A stretch of DNA of 59,557 nucleotides from an uncultured Collinsella sp. (GTDB lineage: Bacteria; Actinomycetota; Coriobacteriia; Coriobacteriales; Coriobacteriaceae): positions 1-59,557 of the forward strand of contig CATVYG010000011.1 in assembly GCA_958348225.1 (NCBI GenBank). Direction: 5' to 3'. The notes under the pieces were generated by a model. The model was not told the DNA's origin and made no database searches. It was given only the letters and a program-made list of their open reading frames with translations. Every line of letters begins with the position of its first letter. The stretch's first letter is position 1. A program made the position numbers and the translations under genes. Below, in pieces: positions 7,652-15,150 of the stretch.

Positions 7652-7729
7652 ACGACTCGGCCGTTCGGGTCAGGCGGGGCTGAATGGAATAGAGTGAATG
7701 GGCGCGCCGTTTGGCGCGCCCATTGTTTT
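7652..7729 (+). repeat. Repeat unit U1 with its own terminator
   Basis: A 49-nt block at 7652-7700 matches 7785-7833 at 47 of 49 positions. It contains a small GACTCG/CGGGTC hairpin and an AATAGAGT stretch. It ends in a terminator-like stem (GGGCGCGCC, 7700-7721) followed by ATTGTTTT. The terminator stem differs completely in sequence from that of U2. Confidence 0.7.
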
Positions 7730-7733
7730 GAAG

Positions 7734-7784
7734 GGAACTCATTTTGAGCAAGCACCCGCCCTGCCGGGGCTCCCGGGTTCTGCA
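7734..7784 (+). repeat. Degenerate right half of a second E element
   Basis: It starts with GGAACTCATT as in the right half of E1 (7604 onward), and is followed at the same distance by unit U2. The arm-equivalent sequence (GCCCTGCCGGGGCTCC region) resembles the distal arm of the element at 23087-23220 more than that of E1. No complementary left arm is present. The pair looks like a tandem duplication of E-right-half plus U. Confidence 0.5.
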
Positions 7785-7860
7785 ACGACTCGGCCGTTCG
7801 GGTCAGGTGAGGCTGAATGGAATAGAGTGAATGAGGGCGCTGTTGGCGCCCTCATTTTTT
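7785..7860 (+). repeat. Repeat unit U2 with its own terminator
   Basis: Second copy of the 49-nt block, followed by the stem GAGGGCGC/GCGCCCTC (7833-7853) and a run of six T. It has the form of a strong intrinsic terminator on the plus strand. The two units differ in terminator stem but keep pairing, so structure rather than sequence appears conserved. Confidence 0.7.
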
Positions 7861-7937
7861 GTGGATGTGGCGCAGGGACGGTCCCCTTGGTTACATCGCG
7901 CCTCAAGATTTCCAAAAAGTTAACCTTTGTTGACCTT

Positions 7938-7961
7938 AATAGTTAGATAAACTAAACTATT
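7938..7961. promoter_or_regulatory. Operator-like palindrome (TAGTTAG type)
   Basis: AATAGTT at 7938-7944 and AACTATT at 7955-7961 are exact inverted repeats, with inner TAG/CTA extensions, in an AT-rich upstream region of the ATPase operon. The half-site ATAGTTAG recurs in the palindrome at 58236-58257. It may be a binding site for a DtxR/MntR-like metal repressor or another dimeric regulator; this is inference. Confidence 0.4.
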
Positions 7962-8045
7962 TTCCAAAAGTGTGCTCGAGCAAACTTGTTTACTCGGGTG
8001 CTGAGGCACCGTGCCGCGTCCAATGCGGCAAAAGGGAGAAGCAAC

Positions 8046-8291
8046 ATGAAGAAGTCGACGTTCAATACCCTGCTTGTCGGTGGCGGTTTTCTGCTTGGCA
8101 CGGCCGGCATCAAGCTGCTTACCAGCGCTCCGGTCAAGAATGCCTGCGTGCAGGGTATCGCGTGCGGCATGCGCATCAAGAACGGCTACCAGGACATGGT
8201 CGAGCAGGCCAAGGCCAATGTCGATGACATGGTTGCCGAGGCTGCTTACATCACCCAGAGCGAGGCCGCTGCTGACGAGGCAGCTGAGTAA
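8046..8291 (+). CDS. Small membrane-associated protein, DUF6110-like
   Basis: 81 residues: a short basic start, a glycine-rich hydrophobic segment at about residues 8-26 (TLLVGGGFLLGTAGIKLL), then an amphipathic acidic helix of residues 45-80. It resembles the DUF6110 family, small proteins commonly placed before heavy-metal P-type ATPases. No enzymatic motif is seen. It has an AAAGGGAG ribosome-binding site and is followed 18 bp later by the ATPase gene, so the two are almost certainly cotranscribed. A role as a small ATPase partner or membrane anchor is inferred from position only. Confidence 0.65.
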   Translation: MKKSTFNTLLVGGGFLLGTAGIKLLTSAPVKNACVQGIACGMRIKNGYQDMVEQAKANVDDMVAEAAYITQSEAAADEAAE

Positions 8292-8309
8292 CGCTCCCAG
8301 GCACAAACT

Positions 8310-10385
8310 ATGAGATTCTCGATTATTAGCGAGATCCCCGGCAGGACCCGTCTTCAATTGGCGGGTCCTGTGCCAGAGAGCGATCTCGATGCACTTCTTA
8401 AGCTTGGCGGCGACATCGATGGCGTGCACAAGGTGCGCGTGTATGGCCGCATTGGCCAGATGGCGCTGGAGTACGACGAGCCGCGCCGCGCAAGCGTGCT
8501 CGACGCCCTGGGCGCACTCGATGCTCAAGCTATCGCCGATGCCAAGTCGGGCTACGTGATGCAACTCGAGCCGCGCAAGCACAAACTCGTTATGGACCTG
8601 GCGACACTCGTCGGTGCCCATTACGCACGTCGCTGGTTCTTGCCTACGCCGCTGCGTGCGGTATTTGTCGTGGCCGGTTATATGGCATTTTTGCGCGCTG
8701 CCCTTCATGAGCTGGCGCAGCCGCGCCTGACCGTTCCCGTGCTCGACGCTTCGGCCATTGGCATTTCGTTCGTCAAGCGTGATGTCGACACCGCGGGCCA
8801 GACGATGTTCCTACTCAACGTGGGCGAGCTGCTCGAGGACTACACCCGCGCCATGAGCGAAAACGAGTTCATCAACTCGCTGCTCGATGTGCCCGACAAG
8901 GCGCAGAAGGTCGTCGGCGACACCGAGGTAAGCGTTGCCGCGACCGAGCTTGAGCCCGGCGACCTGGTCGCCGTGCGCACTGGCATGTCCATTTGCATCG
9001 ACGGCGTGGTCGAGCAGGGGAGCGCCATGGTCAACCAGGCGACCCTGACTGGCGAGCCGCTGGCCGTCGAGCGCAGCGTGGGCGACGACGTGTTCGCCGG
9101 CACCGTCGTGGAAGATGGCAGCATCTTGGTGCGTGTGCGCGCCAATACGGCGCAAACCAAGCTGCGCTCGATCGTCTCACTCGTGCAGACGGCCGATTCG
9201 CTCAAGTCCGAGGGCCAGTCGCATATGGAGGACCTTGCCAACAAGATCGTCCCGTGGAACTTCCTGCTCGCGGGCCTGGTTGCGCTTACCACCCGCAGCC
9301 TCATCAAGACCTCGGCGGCGCTGATGGTCGACTACTCGTGCGCACTCAAACTCACGGGTTCCGTCGCCGTCATGACTGCCATGAGCGACGCTGCCAAGAT
9401 GGGCGTCATGGTCAAGGGCGCGAAGTACTTTGAGTCGTTTGCCAAGGCCGACACCATTGTGTTTGATAAGACCGGCACGCTCACCGAGGCACAGCCGCGT
9501 CTTGCCTGCGTGCTCACCACCGATGGCTGGAGCGAGGACGAGATCCTGCGCCTTTCTGCCTGCTTGGAGGAGCATTTCCCGCATCCGGTGGCGCGTGCCG
9601 TGGTCAACGCCGCCCGCGAGCGCGGGCTCGAGCACCGCGAGCGCCATGCTGCGGTCGAGTATATCGTGGCACACGGCATTGCCTCGTCCATTGAGGGGCG
9701 TCGCGCGATTATCGGCTCGGCGCACTTTGTGTTTGAGGATGAGGGTGCGCAGCTCGAGTCCGACATCAAGGAGCAAATCGAGCTCCAGATGCAGGGCCTG
9801 TCGCCGCTATATCTGACGGTCGACGGTACCGTTGTGGGCGTGCTCGGTATCGAGGACCCGCTTAAGCCCGGGGTCCGTGAGGCCATCGCCGACCTGCATG
9901 CGTTGGGCGTTAAGCACGTGGTCATGCTCACGGGCGACTCGGAGCGCACGGCCGAGCGCATTGCTCGCGAGGCGGGAGTCGACGAGTTCAAGGCCGAACT
10001 GCTGCCTGAGGACAAGTACGCTTATGTGGAGCGGATTAAGCGTGAGGGGCGCCACGTTGCCATGGTGGGCGACGGCGTCAACGATTCGCCGGCGCTCGGT
10101 TTAGCCGACGTGGGCCTGGCGATGGGTGGCGGAAGCGACATCGCCAAGGAGGTCGCCGATATCATCCTGACCGATACGGATCTGGCCGCAATCGTGCGCC
10201 TGCGCCGCATGAGCCAGGGGCTTATCGACCGTCTGACGAGTTCGTATTCCAAGGTGATGCTCACCAACTCGGCGCTGTTGGCATTGGGTATTACCGGCAT
10301 GATCACTCCGCAGACGTCGTCACTGCTGCACAACGGCTCAACGATCGCCTACAGCCTGGGCAACGCAAAGGCTTACCTGCGTTAG
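8310..10385 (+). CDS. P1B-type heavy-metal translocating ATPase
   Basis: 691 residues. P-type ATPase motifs are all present: TGEP in the actuator domain, DKTGTLT with Asp386, an HP dipeptide in FPHPVARAVV, and GDGVNDSPAL. The transmembrane metal site reads YSCALKL near residues 340-347 instead of the usual CPC. The N-terminal HMA-like domain (about residues 1-70) has no CxxC. That combination marks the Cys-Ala-Leu-Lys branch, whose metal (iron, manganese or other) cannot be decided from sequence. The family exports metal ions across the inner membrane. A hairpin terminator follows at 10412. Confidence 0.9.
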   Translation: MRFSIISEIPGRTRLQLAGPVPESDLDALLKLGGDIDGVHKVRVYGRIGQMALEYDEPRRASVLDALGALDAQAIADAKSGYVMQLEPRKHKLVMDLATLVGAHYARRWFLPTPLRAVFVVAGYMAFLRAALHELAQPRLTVPVLDASAIGISFVKRDVDTAGQTMFLLNVGELLEDYTRAMSENEFINSLLDVPDKAQKVVGDTEVSVAATELEPGDLVAVRTGMSICIDGVVEQGSAMVNQATLTGEPLAVERSVGDDVFAGTVVEDGSILVRVRANTAQTKLRSIVSLVQTADSLKSEGQSHMEDLANKIVPWNFLLAGLVALTTRSLIKTSAALMVDYSCALKLTGSVAVMTAMSDAAKMGVMVKGAKYFESFAKADTIVFDKTGTLTEAQPRLACVLTTDGWSEDEILRLSACLEEHFPHPVARAVVNAARERGLEHRERHAAVEYIVAHGIASSIEGRRAIIGSAHFVFEDEGAQLESDIKEQIELQMQGLSPLYLTVDGTVVGVLGIEDPLKPGVREAIADLHALGVKHVVMLTGDSERTAERIAREAGVDEFKAELLPEDKYAYVERIKREGRHVAMVGDGVNDSPALGLADVGLAMGGGSDIAKEVADIILTDTDLAAIVRLRRMSQGLIDRLTSSYSKVMLTNSALLALGITGMITPQTSSLLHNGSTIAYSLGNAKAYLR

Positions 10386-10411
10386 CAGACGTGTTCGCCC
10401 ACGTTATCTGG

Positions 10412-10449
10412 CCTGCGCCCAGACGGCATCGGTGTCGTCCGGGCGCAGG
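10412..10449 (+). terminator. Terminator after P-type ATPase gene
   Basis: Stem CCTGCGCCC (10412-10420) pairs with GGGCGCAGG (10441-10449), extended by GACG/CGTC inside, followed by TCTTTT. Confidence 0.8.
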
Positions 10450-10459
10450 TCTTTTGCGT

Positions 10460-10506
10460 TTGACCAAGTGCTAGCTTCTCTATATAGTGGTGCTAGCATG
10501 GCTAGC
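10460..10506 (+). promoter_or_regulatory. Promoter with three GCTAGC operator boxes
   Basis: TTGACC at 10460-10465 and TATAGT at 10483-10488 are separated by exactly 17 bp. GCTAGC palindromes occur at 10470 (inside the spacer), 10492 (just after the -10) and 10501. This is the arrangement expected for autorepression by the RelB-like antitoxin encoded next. It also shows that translation cannot start at the ATG at 10487, which overlaps the -10 box. Confidence 0.75.
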
Positions 10507-10528
10507 AATTGAAGGGGGCGGGATCGAC

Positions 10529-10882
10529 GTGGGTGCTGTTAGTGACATGGCGCAGGTGAACGTTCGCGTGGATCGACAGGTCAAGAACCGTGCCGAGGAG
10601 GCGCTGCGGCTTTCGGGCGGGTCACTGCCCGAGCTCATCAAAAAGGTGGTGGCCAAGGTCGCGCAGGGCGGTGGTTCGTGCGAGGAAGTGCTTGCGGCCG
10701 TCGACGACCGGCAGCAGACCGTCGCGCCCGATACGCCGTTCGCCGCATCATGGGCGGTGACGGATCAGCTTTACGCGGACCTGGGTATCGATACGTCGCC
10801 CGTATCCGACGATCGCGATTGGGACGCAATCTATTCCGACGCCATGGACGAGCGCTATCGCCAAAAGGGGATGATCCTGTGA
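10529..10882 (+). CDS. RelB/DinJ-like antitoxin
   Basis: 117 residues from a GTG start preceded by GAAGGGGG; an ATG at 10547 is the alternative. The first 45 residues form a ribbon-helix-helix (MAQVNVRVDRQVKNRAEEAL, then SGGSLPELIKKVVAKVA), the DNA-binding domain of RelB/DinJ antitoxins. The acidic C-terminal half (SDDRDWDAIYSDAMDERY) would wrap the toxin. The stop overlaps the start of the PIN-domain toxin gene by four bases (GTGA). The promoter with three GCTAGC boxes suggests autoregulation, with the toxin as co-repressor as in other type II modules. Confidence 0.8.
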   Translation: MGAVSDMAQVNVRVDRQVKNRAEEALRLSGGSLPELIKKVVAKVAQGGGSCEEVLAAVDDRQQTVAPDTPFAASWAVTDQLYADLGIDTSPVSDDRDWDAIYSDAMDERYRQKGMIL

Positions 10883-11394
10883 GCGGGGCTCCCCTCAAAA
10901 TAATGGTGGACGCCAACGTATGGGTTGATTCGTTTTGCGTCGACCATGCCGAGTCGCTTGCCGCGCGTGCGTTTATTGGGCGGGCGACGGAATCGGGCGC
11001 AACGTTGTTCTTCCCGGTGCATATCGCTAAGGACGTGCTGTACGTTGTCCAACACGAGCTGAAGCGTAGCGTTCTTGCCAGTGGGGGAGCGCTCGACGAG
11101 GCTTCTGCCCGCGCGATTGGCGATGCGGCGCTGGCGTTTGTTCGGAACATGACCGAAAACGCCACGGCCGTGGGTGCAGATGCGTCGGACCTTTGGCTGG
11201 CCGACAAATACTTAGCGCTCCATCGCGATTACGAGGACAACTTGGTACTCACCGCATGCAAACGCGCGCAGGTCGATTACTTGGTGACCAACGATCGCAA
11301 GCTGCTCGAACATGCCGATCTTGCAGCAAAGACCCCGCGCCAAATGATGCCGATTCTTGCTTTGGCCAAACGCGGCAGCGCGGTTATCGGTTGA
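10879..11394 (+). CDS. PIN-domain ribonuclease toxin
   Basis: 171 residues from a GTG start with AAAAGGGG upstream. The N-terminal strand KIMVDANVWVDSF gives the first catalytic aspartate (Asp11). YEDNLVLTACKRAQVDYLVTNDRKLL carries the later acidic residues and the typical T/SND motif of PIN nucleases. PIN toxins of type II systems cut tRNA or mRNA. The RelB-type partner just upstream, overlapping by four bases, makes this a complete module. PIN toxins usually pair with VapB, so the RelB/DinJ-like partner is a less common combination. A terminator at 11409 follows. Confidence 0.85.
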   Translation: MSGAPLKIMVDANVWVDSFCVDHAESLAARAFIGRATESGATLFFPVHIAKDVLYVVQHELKRSVLASGGALDEASARAIGDAALAFVRNMTENATAVGADASDLWLADKYLALHRDYEDNLVLTACKRAQVDYLVTNDRKLLEHADLAAKTPRQMMPILALAKRGSAVIG

Positions 11395-11408
11395 CGCGAA
11401 CTGTTTGC

Positions 11409-11441
11409 GGGCCCCTTGGACGACGATGCGCCAAGGGGCCC
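11409..11441. terminator. Bidirectional terminator between convergent genes
   Basis: 11-bp perfect stem GGGCCCCTTGG/CCAAGGGGCCC lies between the PIN toxin gene (+) and the 144-residue gene (-). T-tracts are weak. Confidence 0.6.
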
Positions 11442-11452
11442 GCGTCTGCTAT

Positions 11453-11887
11453 TTACAAAAGCTCGGCCTTGATGGCGGGACTTTCTGCGAGCTGCTCGGC
11501 TGCCTTTTCGTCGGAGCTGTCGAGTGCTGCCAGGCTGCGGTAGACCCACTCGTTGACCTGGGTGTTCTTGACGCCTGCGGTCTGCATAAGGGCGCCTACC
11601 TCGCGGATTGCTGCGAGCAGATCGGCTTTGGGACCCGCGAGCTCGACCTCGATGCCGTGGTAGGCGGTCACGCCACGGTTCTCGCTCACGTGGTCGATAA
11701 AGCCCTCGACGGTCTCAAGCTGCTGGGCGAGAGCTGCATCATCGGCAGCGTCCAGCGTGACGAGTGCGTTCGATACCGTGAGAGCGGGATGTCCGCAGGG
11801 GACAAAGCCTTCGATGACATCCATGGCTTCGGTAATGGTTGAGCCCAGGCCTGCGAGGGCATTGACGAGTTGCTGCTTGGTATCCAT
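11453..11887 (-). CDS. Hypothetical helical acidic protein
   Basis: 144 residues, no family recognised. It is acidic and Ala/Leu-rich. It starts MDTKQQLVNALAGLGSTITEAMDVIEG, followed by an alternating strand/helix region (VTAYHGIEVELAGPKADLLAAIREVG) and a helical tail. No signal peptide, membrane helix or cysteine pair is visible, so it is probably a soluble cytoplasmic protein. It has an AAAGGA ribosome-binding site. It is a single gene between a toxin-antitoxin module and ssrA, and faces away from ssrA. It is likely real because frame, codon use and start signal agree. Confidence 0.65.
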   Translation of the reverse strand: MDTKQQLVNALAGLGSTITEAMDVIEGFVPCGHPALTVSNALVTLDAADDAALAQQLETVEGFIDHVSENRGVTAYHGIEVELAGPKADLLAAIREVGALMQTAGVKNTQVNEWVYRSLAALDSSDEKAAEQLAESPAIKAELL

Positions 11888-12126
11888 AACGGTCCTTTCG
11901 ACGGGTCAATTTTGCTTGGCGAAAATATACGTGACGCGATCGGTAACAAAAGTGCGAAGTATGGTGCACATTAGGGTCTTCACAGCTCGTGCATAGAGCA
12001 GCTGTCTGCCTTTAGAACGTGGTAAGATAGCTATCCACGAGCGGGGTTCACCCCGCGTGTTCCTTGAAAAGTCGACGGTTATCGGGTGTTTGCAGGCCCG
12101 ATACCATCCAGACTTTCCCGACATCC

Positions 12127-12490
12127 GGGGGCGACTGGTTTCGACACGATAGCTCTGAGAGAGGAAGCAAGCCGAGGTCTCCTCGCCTCGTTAAACAGGG
12201 GTACCGTCAAATTGAATTGACAACAACTCTTCTTTTGAGCCTATGGCTCTCGCTGCTTAGTTTATAGCGGCGCGTCAACCCGGTGATTTCCCCGACACCG
12301 GCGCGACGTCATTTTAGGGGAATGCTCCTGCGCACGTAATCGGTATGGCGCAGGCTAAGACCGAACCGGTTAGGACGCCGCGAGCGTGTCGCTGCGCGCA
12401 AAGCGTCCGAGACTAAACCAGCGACTGAGCTTGGAGATGCCAATCAGGGGGCTTTCGTGGACCGGAGTTCGATTCTCCGCGCCTCCACCA
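12127..12490 (+). ncRNA. ssrA: Transfer-messenger RNA (tmRNA)
   Basis: The 5' end GGGGGCGACTGGTTTCGACA and the 3' end, a T-arm (GGTTCGATTC-like) then CTCCGCGCCTCCACCA, pair as the tRNA-like acceptor domain. CCA is encoded. The tag frame ends at 12258-12260 and reads ...DNNSSFEPMALAA. An in-frame TGA lies just before the Ile-Asp codons, so the resume codon is ATT at 12216 or GAC at 12219. tmRNA rescues stalled ribosomes and marks the nascent chain for proteolysis. A hairpin terminator follows. Confidence 0.95.
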
Positions 12491-12498
12491 ATAGTTAC

Positions 12499-12532
12499 AG
12501 GCAGGTAGATATTCGTATCTACCTGCCTTTTC
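12499..12532 (+). terminator. tmRNA terminator
   Basis: 13-bp perfect stem AGGCAGGTAGATA with a TTCG tetraloop, followed by TTTTCATTT, 8 nt after the CCA end. Confidence 0.9.
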
Positions 12533-12545
12533 ATTTCTAGCCCGT

Positions 12546-12577
12546 ACCGCGGAGAATCGAACTCTGTGCAGGGCGCG
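12546..12577 (-). repeat. tmRNA-end-derived direct repeat, copy 1
   Basis: 32-bp sequence repeated exactly at 12758-12789. Its first part CGCGGAGAATCGAACT is the inverted copy of the T-arm end of ssrA (12466-12481). This resembles the residue of integrase-type recombination at the tmRNA gene. Confidence 0.7.
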
Positions 12578-12757
12578 AGCGTAAAGAAAACGCGTAAGCG
12601 TTTTTTGCCCGCGGGCGAGGACGCCGGCAGGCGGCCGAAGCCGGCGCGGATTTGCGAAGCAAATACGCGGATTCTCCGCGCAGGCCGCCGATCCGAAACA
12701 AACGCGATGCCGATGGGGTTTCAGCCGACCATGCCCCGCATCAACGTCGCCCCCCAC

Positions 12758-12789
12758 ACCGCGGAGAATCGAACTCTGTGCAGGGCGCG
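12758..12789 (-). repeat. tmRNA-end-derived direct repeat, copy 2
   Basis: Exact copy of 12546-12577, 212 bp downstream. Between them, at about 12669-12681, GGATTCTCCGCGC repeats the ssrA 3' end in the direct orientation. No integrase gene remains in the window. Confidence 0.7.
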
Positions 12790-12817
12790 GGCGTTAAAAC
12801 AGCGCCGCGCCAACGCA

Positions 12818-13026
12818 GAGTGGGACGCGCTTTCCCAACGGTGGCCCAAGCGGAAAGTCCATCCCGGAATTTACGCCCAGAATGGGATTCATTTTCCGGA
12901 AGACGCCTCAAGCGGAAACTGCATCCCAGAATCGACGCTCGAAATGGGATTTATTTTCCGGATGAATGGCTGGCGGAAAGTCCATCCCGAAATTTGCCAC
13001 GAGAGTGGGACGCGCTTTCCCAACGG
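12818..13026. repeat. Array of roughly 61-bp hairpin repeats
   Basis: Units starting at about 12850, 12912 and 12973 share GCGGAAA(G/C)T(C/G)CATCCC at the left and a GGGAT...TTTCC arm at the right, so each folds on itself. A 24-bp segment, GAGTGGGACGCGCTTTCCCA plus ACGG, occurs at both 12818 and 13003 and brackets the array. Sequence between arms varies. The gene-free stretch 12491-13149 consists of the tmRNA terminator, the tmRNA-derived repeats and this array. I see no convincing gene in it. Confidence 0.75.
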
Positions 13027-13149
13027 CAGCTCATGCTCATTGGGGAGGAGCCCGGCTCAACCACTCCGACCTCTCAGCTCCAAAACCCGTGTGCCGTCCA
13101 TTGCAAAACTGGGTAGAAGAAAGCCAAAACGAAACAGCAGGAGGTCAAC

Positions 13150-14028
13150 ATGACTGCAGAAGATAAGGCAAAGAACGCCGGCAAGGTCGCGCTTGTTTTG
13201 GAGGGCGGCAGTTTTCGCGGGCAGTTTACCGCGGGCGTGCTCGACGTCCTTATGGAAGCCGGCGTCGAGATTCCGGCTGTCTACGGCGTGTCGGCAGGCG
13301 CCCTCAATGGCGTGAACTACAAATCGCACCAGATCGGTCGCGTCAATCGCATCAACCTAACCTTTTGCAATGACAACCGCTACATGGGCGCCGCGTCGTT
13401 TGCGTCCACAGGCTCCATCGTGGGCTACGACTTTATCTTCAACGACATCCAGGACCGCCTGGATCCTTTTGATAACGAGACGTTCGACGCCAGCCCTATC
13501 GAGATGTACGCCGTCGCGACGGACATGCTGTTTGGAACCGCTGCCTACCTGCCGGTCAAAAGCGCCGTGCTCGACCTCGACGCCGTGCGCGCCTCGACGT
13601 CGCTGCCGCTGGTGACGCCGCCGGTTGAGATTGACGGGCACAAATACGTCGACGGCGGCGTGGCCGATTCGGTCCCCATCGAGCATGTGCTCGAGGAGGC
13701 GGGCTTCGACCGCGCGGTCGTCATCGTCACCCAGGACCGCTCGTATGAGAAAAAGCCCTACGAGTTTTTGCCGGCCGCGCGTGCGCGTTATGCCGACTAC
13801 CCCTATCTGCTCGAGGCTATCGAGACGCGCCACGACCGCTATAACCTCCAGCGCATGCACCTGTGGAAGTATGAGCGCGAGGGCCGCGCGCTGGTCGTCG
13901 CTCCGCAAAAGCCGGTCGAGGTCGGCCATGTCGAGCATGATCCGGCCAAGCTTCTCGACCTATATATCCAGGGCCGCCAGGAGGCAAAGCGCTTGCTGGG
14001 AGATATCGAGGCATTTGTCGAGCGCTAG
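13150..14028 (+). CDS. Patatin-like phospholipase (RssA-type)
   Basis: 292 residues. The patatin signature is complete: oxyanion loop GGSFRG at residues 19-24, nucleophile Ser48 in GVSAG, and the catalytic Asp168 in VDGGVADS. There is no signal peptide, so it is a cytoplasmic Ser-Asp esterase/lipase. Members of this bacterial branch (RssA/YjjU type) have poorly defined lipid substrates. AGGAGG precedes the ATG. The gene stands alone between the hairpin repeat array and the ribosomal protein operon. Confidence 0.88.
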   Translation: MTAEDKAKNAGKVALVLEGGSFRGQFTAGVLDVLMEAGVEIPAVYGVSAGALNGVNYKSHQIGRVNRINLTFCNDNRYMGAASFASTGSIVGYDFIFNDIQDRLDPFDNETFDASPIEMYAVATDMLFGTAAYLPVKSAVLDLDAVRASTSLPLVTPPVEIDGHKYVDGGVADSVPIEHVLEEAGFDRAVVIVTQDRSYEKKPYEFLPAARARYADYPYLLEAIETRHDRYNLQRMHLWKYEREGRALVVAPQKPVEVGHVEHDPAKLLDLYIQGRQEAKRLLGDIEAFVER

Positions 14029-14091
14029 CGCTGCAACGTCACGGCTCGTGGATGACATGTGCAGAAACTCTGGTCGGAGCCAAAATACCTG

Positions 14092-14119
14092 TTGACTCGT
14101 ACGGCGAGCGGGGTAATAT
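14092..14119 (+). promoter_or_regulatory. Promoter of rplM-rpsI
   Basis: TTGACT at 14092-14097 and TAATAT at 14114-14119, spacer 16 bp, give a leader of about 60 nt before the GTG start of rplM. Confidence 0.7.
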
Positions 14120-14185
14120 GGACGGGTTACTTGCAGAGCCCCGTGAATCTCTGTAACAACACGTACTGTACATGGAGGAGTCTAA

Positions 14186-14629
14186 GTGATTTCGAAATCG
14201 ACTCACTACGCCAAGCAGGGCGAGGTCCAGCGCAACTGGGTTCTCGTCGACGCCGATGGTGCTGTCCTGGGCCGTCTTGCCACCCAGATCGCAATGATCC
14301 TGCGCGGTAAGAACAAGCCCCAGTTCACGCCCAACAGCGACTGCGGCGACTTCGTTGTCGTCATCAACGCCGATAAGGTCCAGCTTACCGGTAACAAGGC
14401 CGACACGAAGACCTATTATCGCCACAGCGGCTACAACGGCGGCCTCAAGGCTGAGAGCTTCCGCCAGGCTATGGAGAAGCACCCGGAGAAGGTCATCGAG
14501 CGCGCCGTTCGCGGTATGCTGCCCAAGACCACCCTCGGCCGTGCCCAGATGACCAAGCTTAAGGTCTACGCTGGTGCCGAGCATCCGCATGCTGCCCAGA
14601 ACCCCACGAAGATTGAGCTGGAGGCTTAA
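14186..14629 (+). CDS. rplM: 50S ribosomal protein L13
   Basis: 147 residues with the L13 hallmarks: an N-terminal WVLVDADGAVLGRLATQIA motif, the lysine-rich GNKADTKTYYRHSGYNGG segment, and KVYAGAEHPHAAQNP at the end. The start is GTG at 14186 with a GGAGG ribosome-binding site. L13 is an early assembly protein of the large subunit. It is cotranscribed with rpsI, which begins two bases after its stop. Confidence 0.97.
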   Translation: MISKSTHYAKQGEVQRNWVLVDADGAVLGRLATQIAMILRGKNKPQFTPNSDCGDFVVVINADKVQLTGNKADTKTYYRHSGYNGGLKAESFRQAMEKHPEKVIERAVRGMLPKTTLGRAQMTKLKVYAGAEHPHAAQNPTKIELEA

Positions 14630-14631
14630 AG

Positions 14632-15027
<396 letters not shown>

Positions 15028-15057
15028 GGTTTTATCTCCTTACGAGATACAATGTAC

Positions 15058-15099
15058 AAGCGGGGCCTGCCGATTCCTCGGCGGGTCCCGCTTTTCTTT
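15058..15099 (+). terminator. Terminator after rpsI
   Basis: GC-rich stem AAGCGGG...CCCGCTT (15058-15092) with inner TGCCGA/TCGGCG pairing, followed by TTTCTTTTT. Confidence 0.85.
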
Positions 15100-15150
15100 T
15101 TCGACTAGGGTGGGCGGTTGCATATCGCCTGCTAGGGAAGGAGCGATCCT

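Noticed and set aside
10678..10878. Upstream extension of the PIN toxin frame
   Set aside because: It lies inside the antitoxin gene. The GTG at 10879 has its own ribosome-binding site and begins the conserved domain.
12818..13026. CRISPR array
   Set aside because: Each unit is palindromic throughout, with short variable linkers and only three units. No cas genes are present.
12566..13153. 195-codon frame over the repeats after ssrA
   Set aside because: Its sequence simply translates the hairpin array and tmRNA-derived repeats. There is no start signal or coherent domain.
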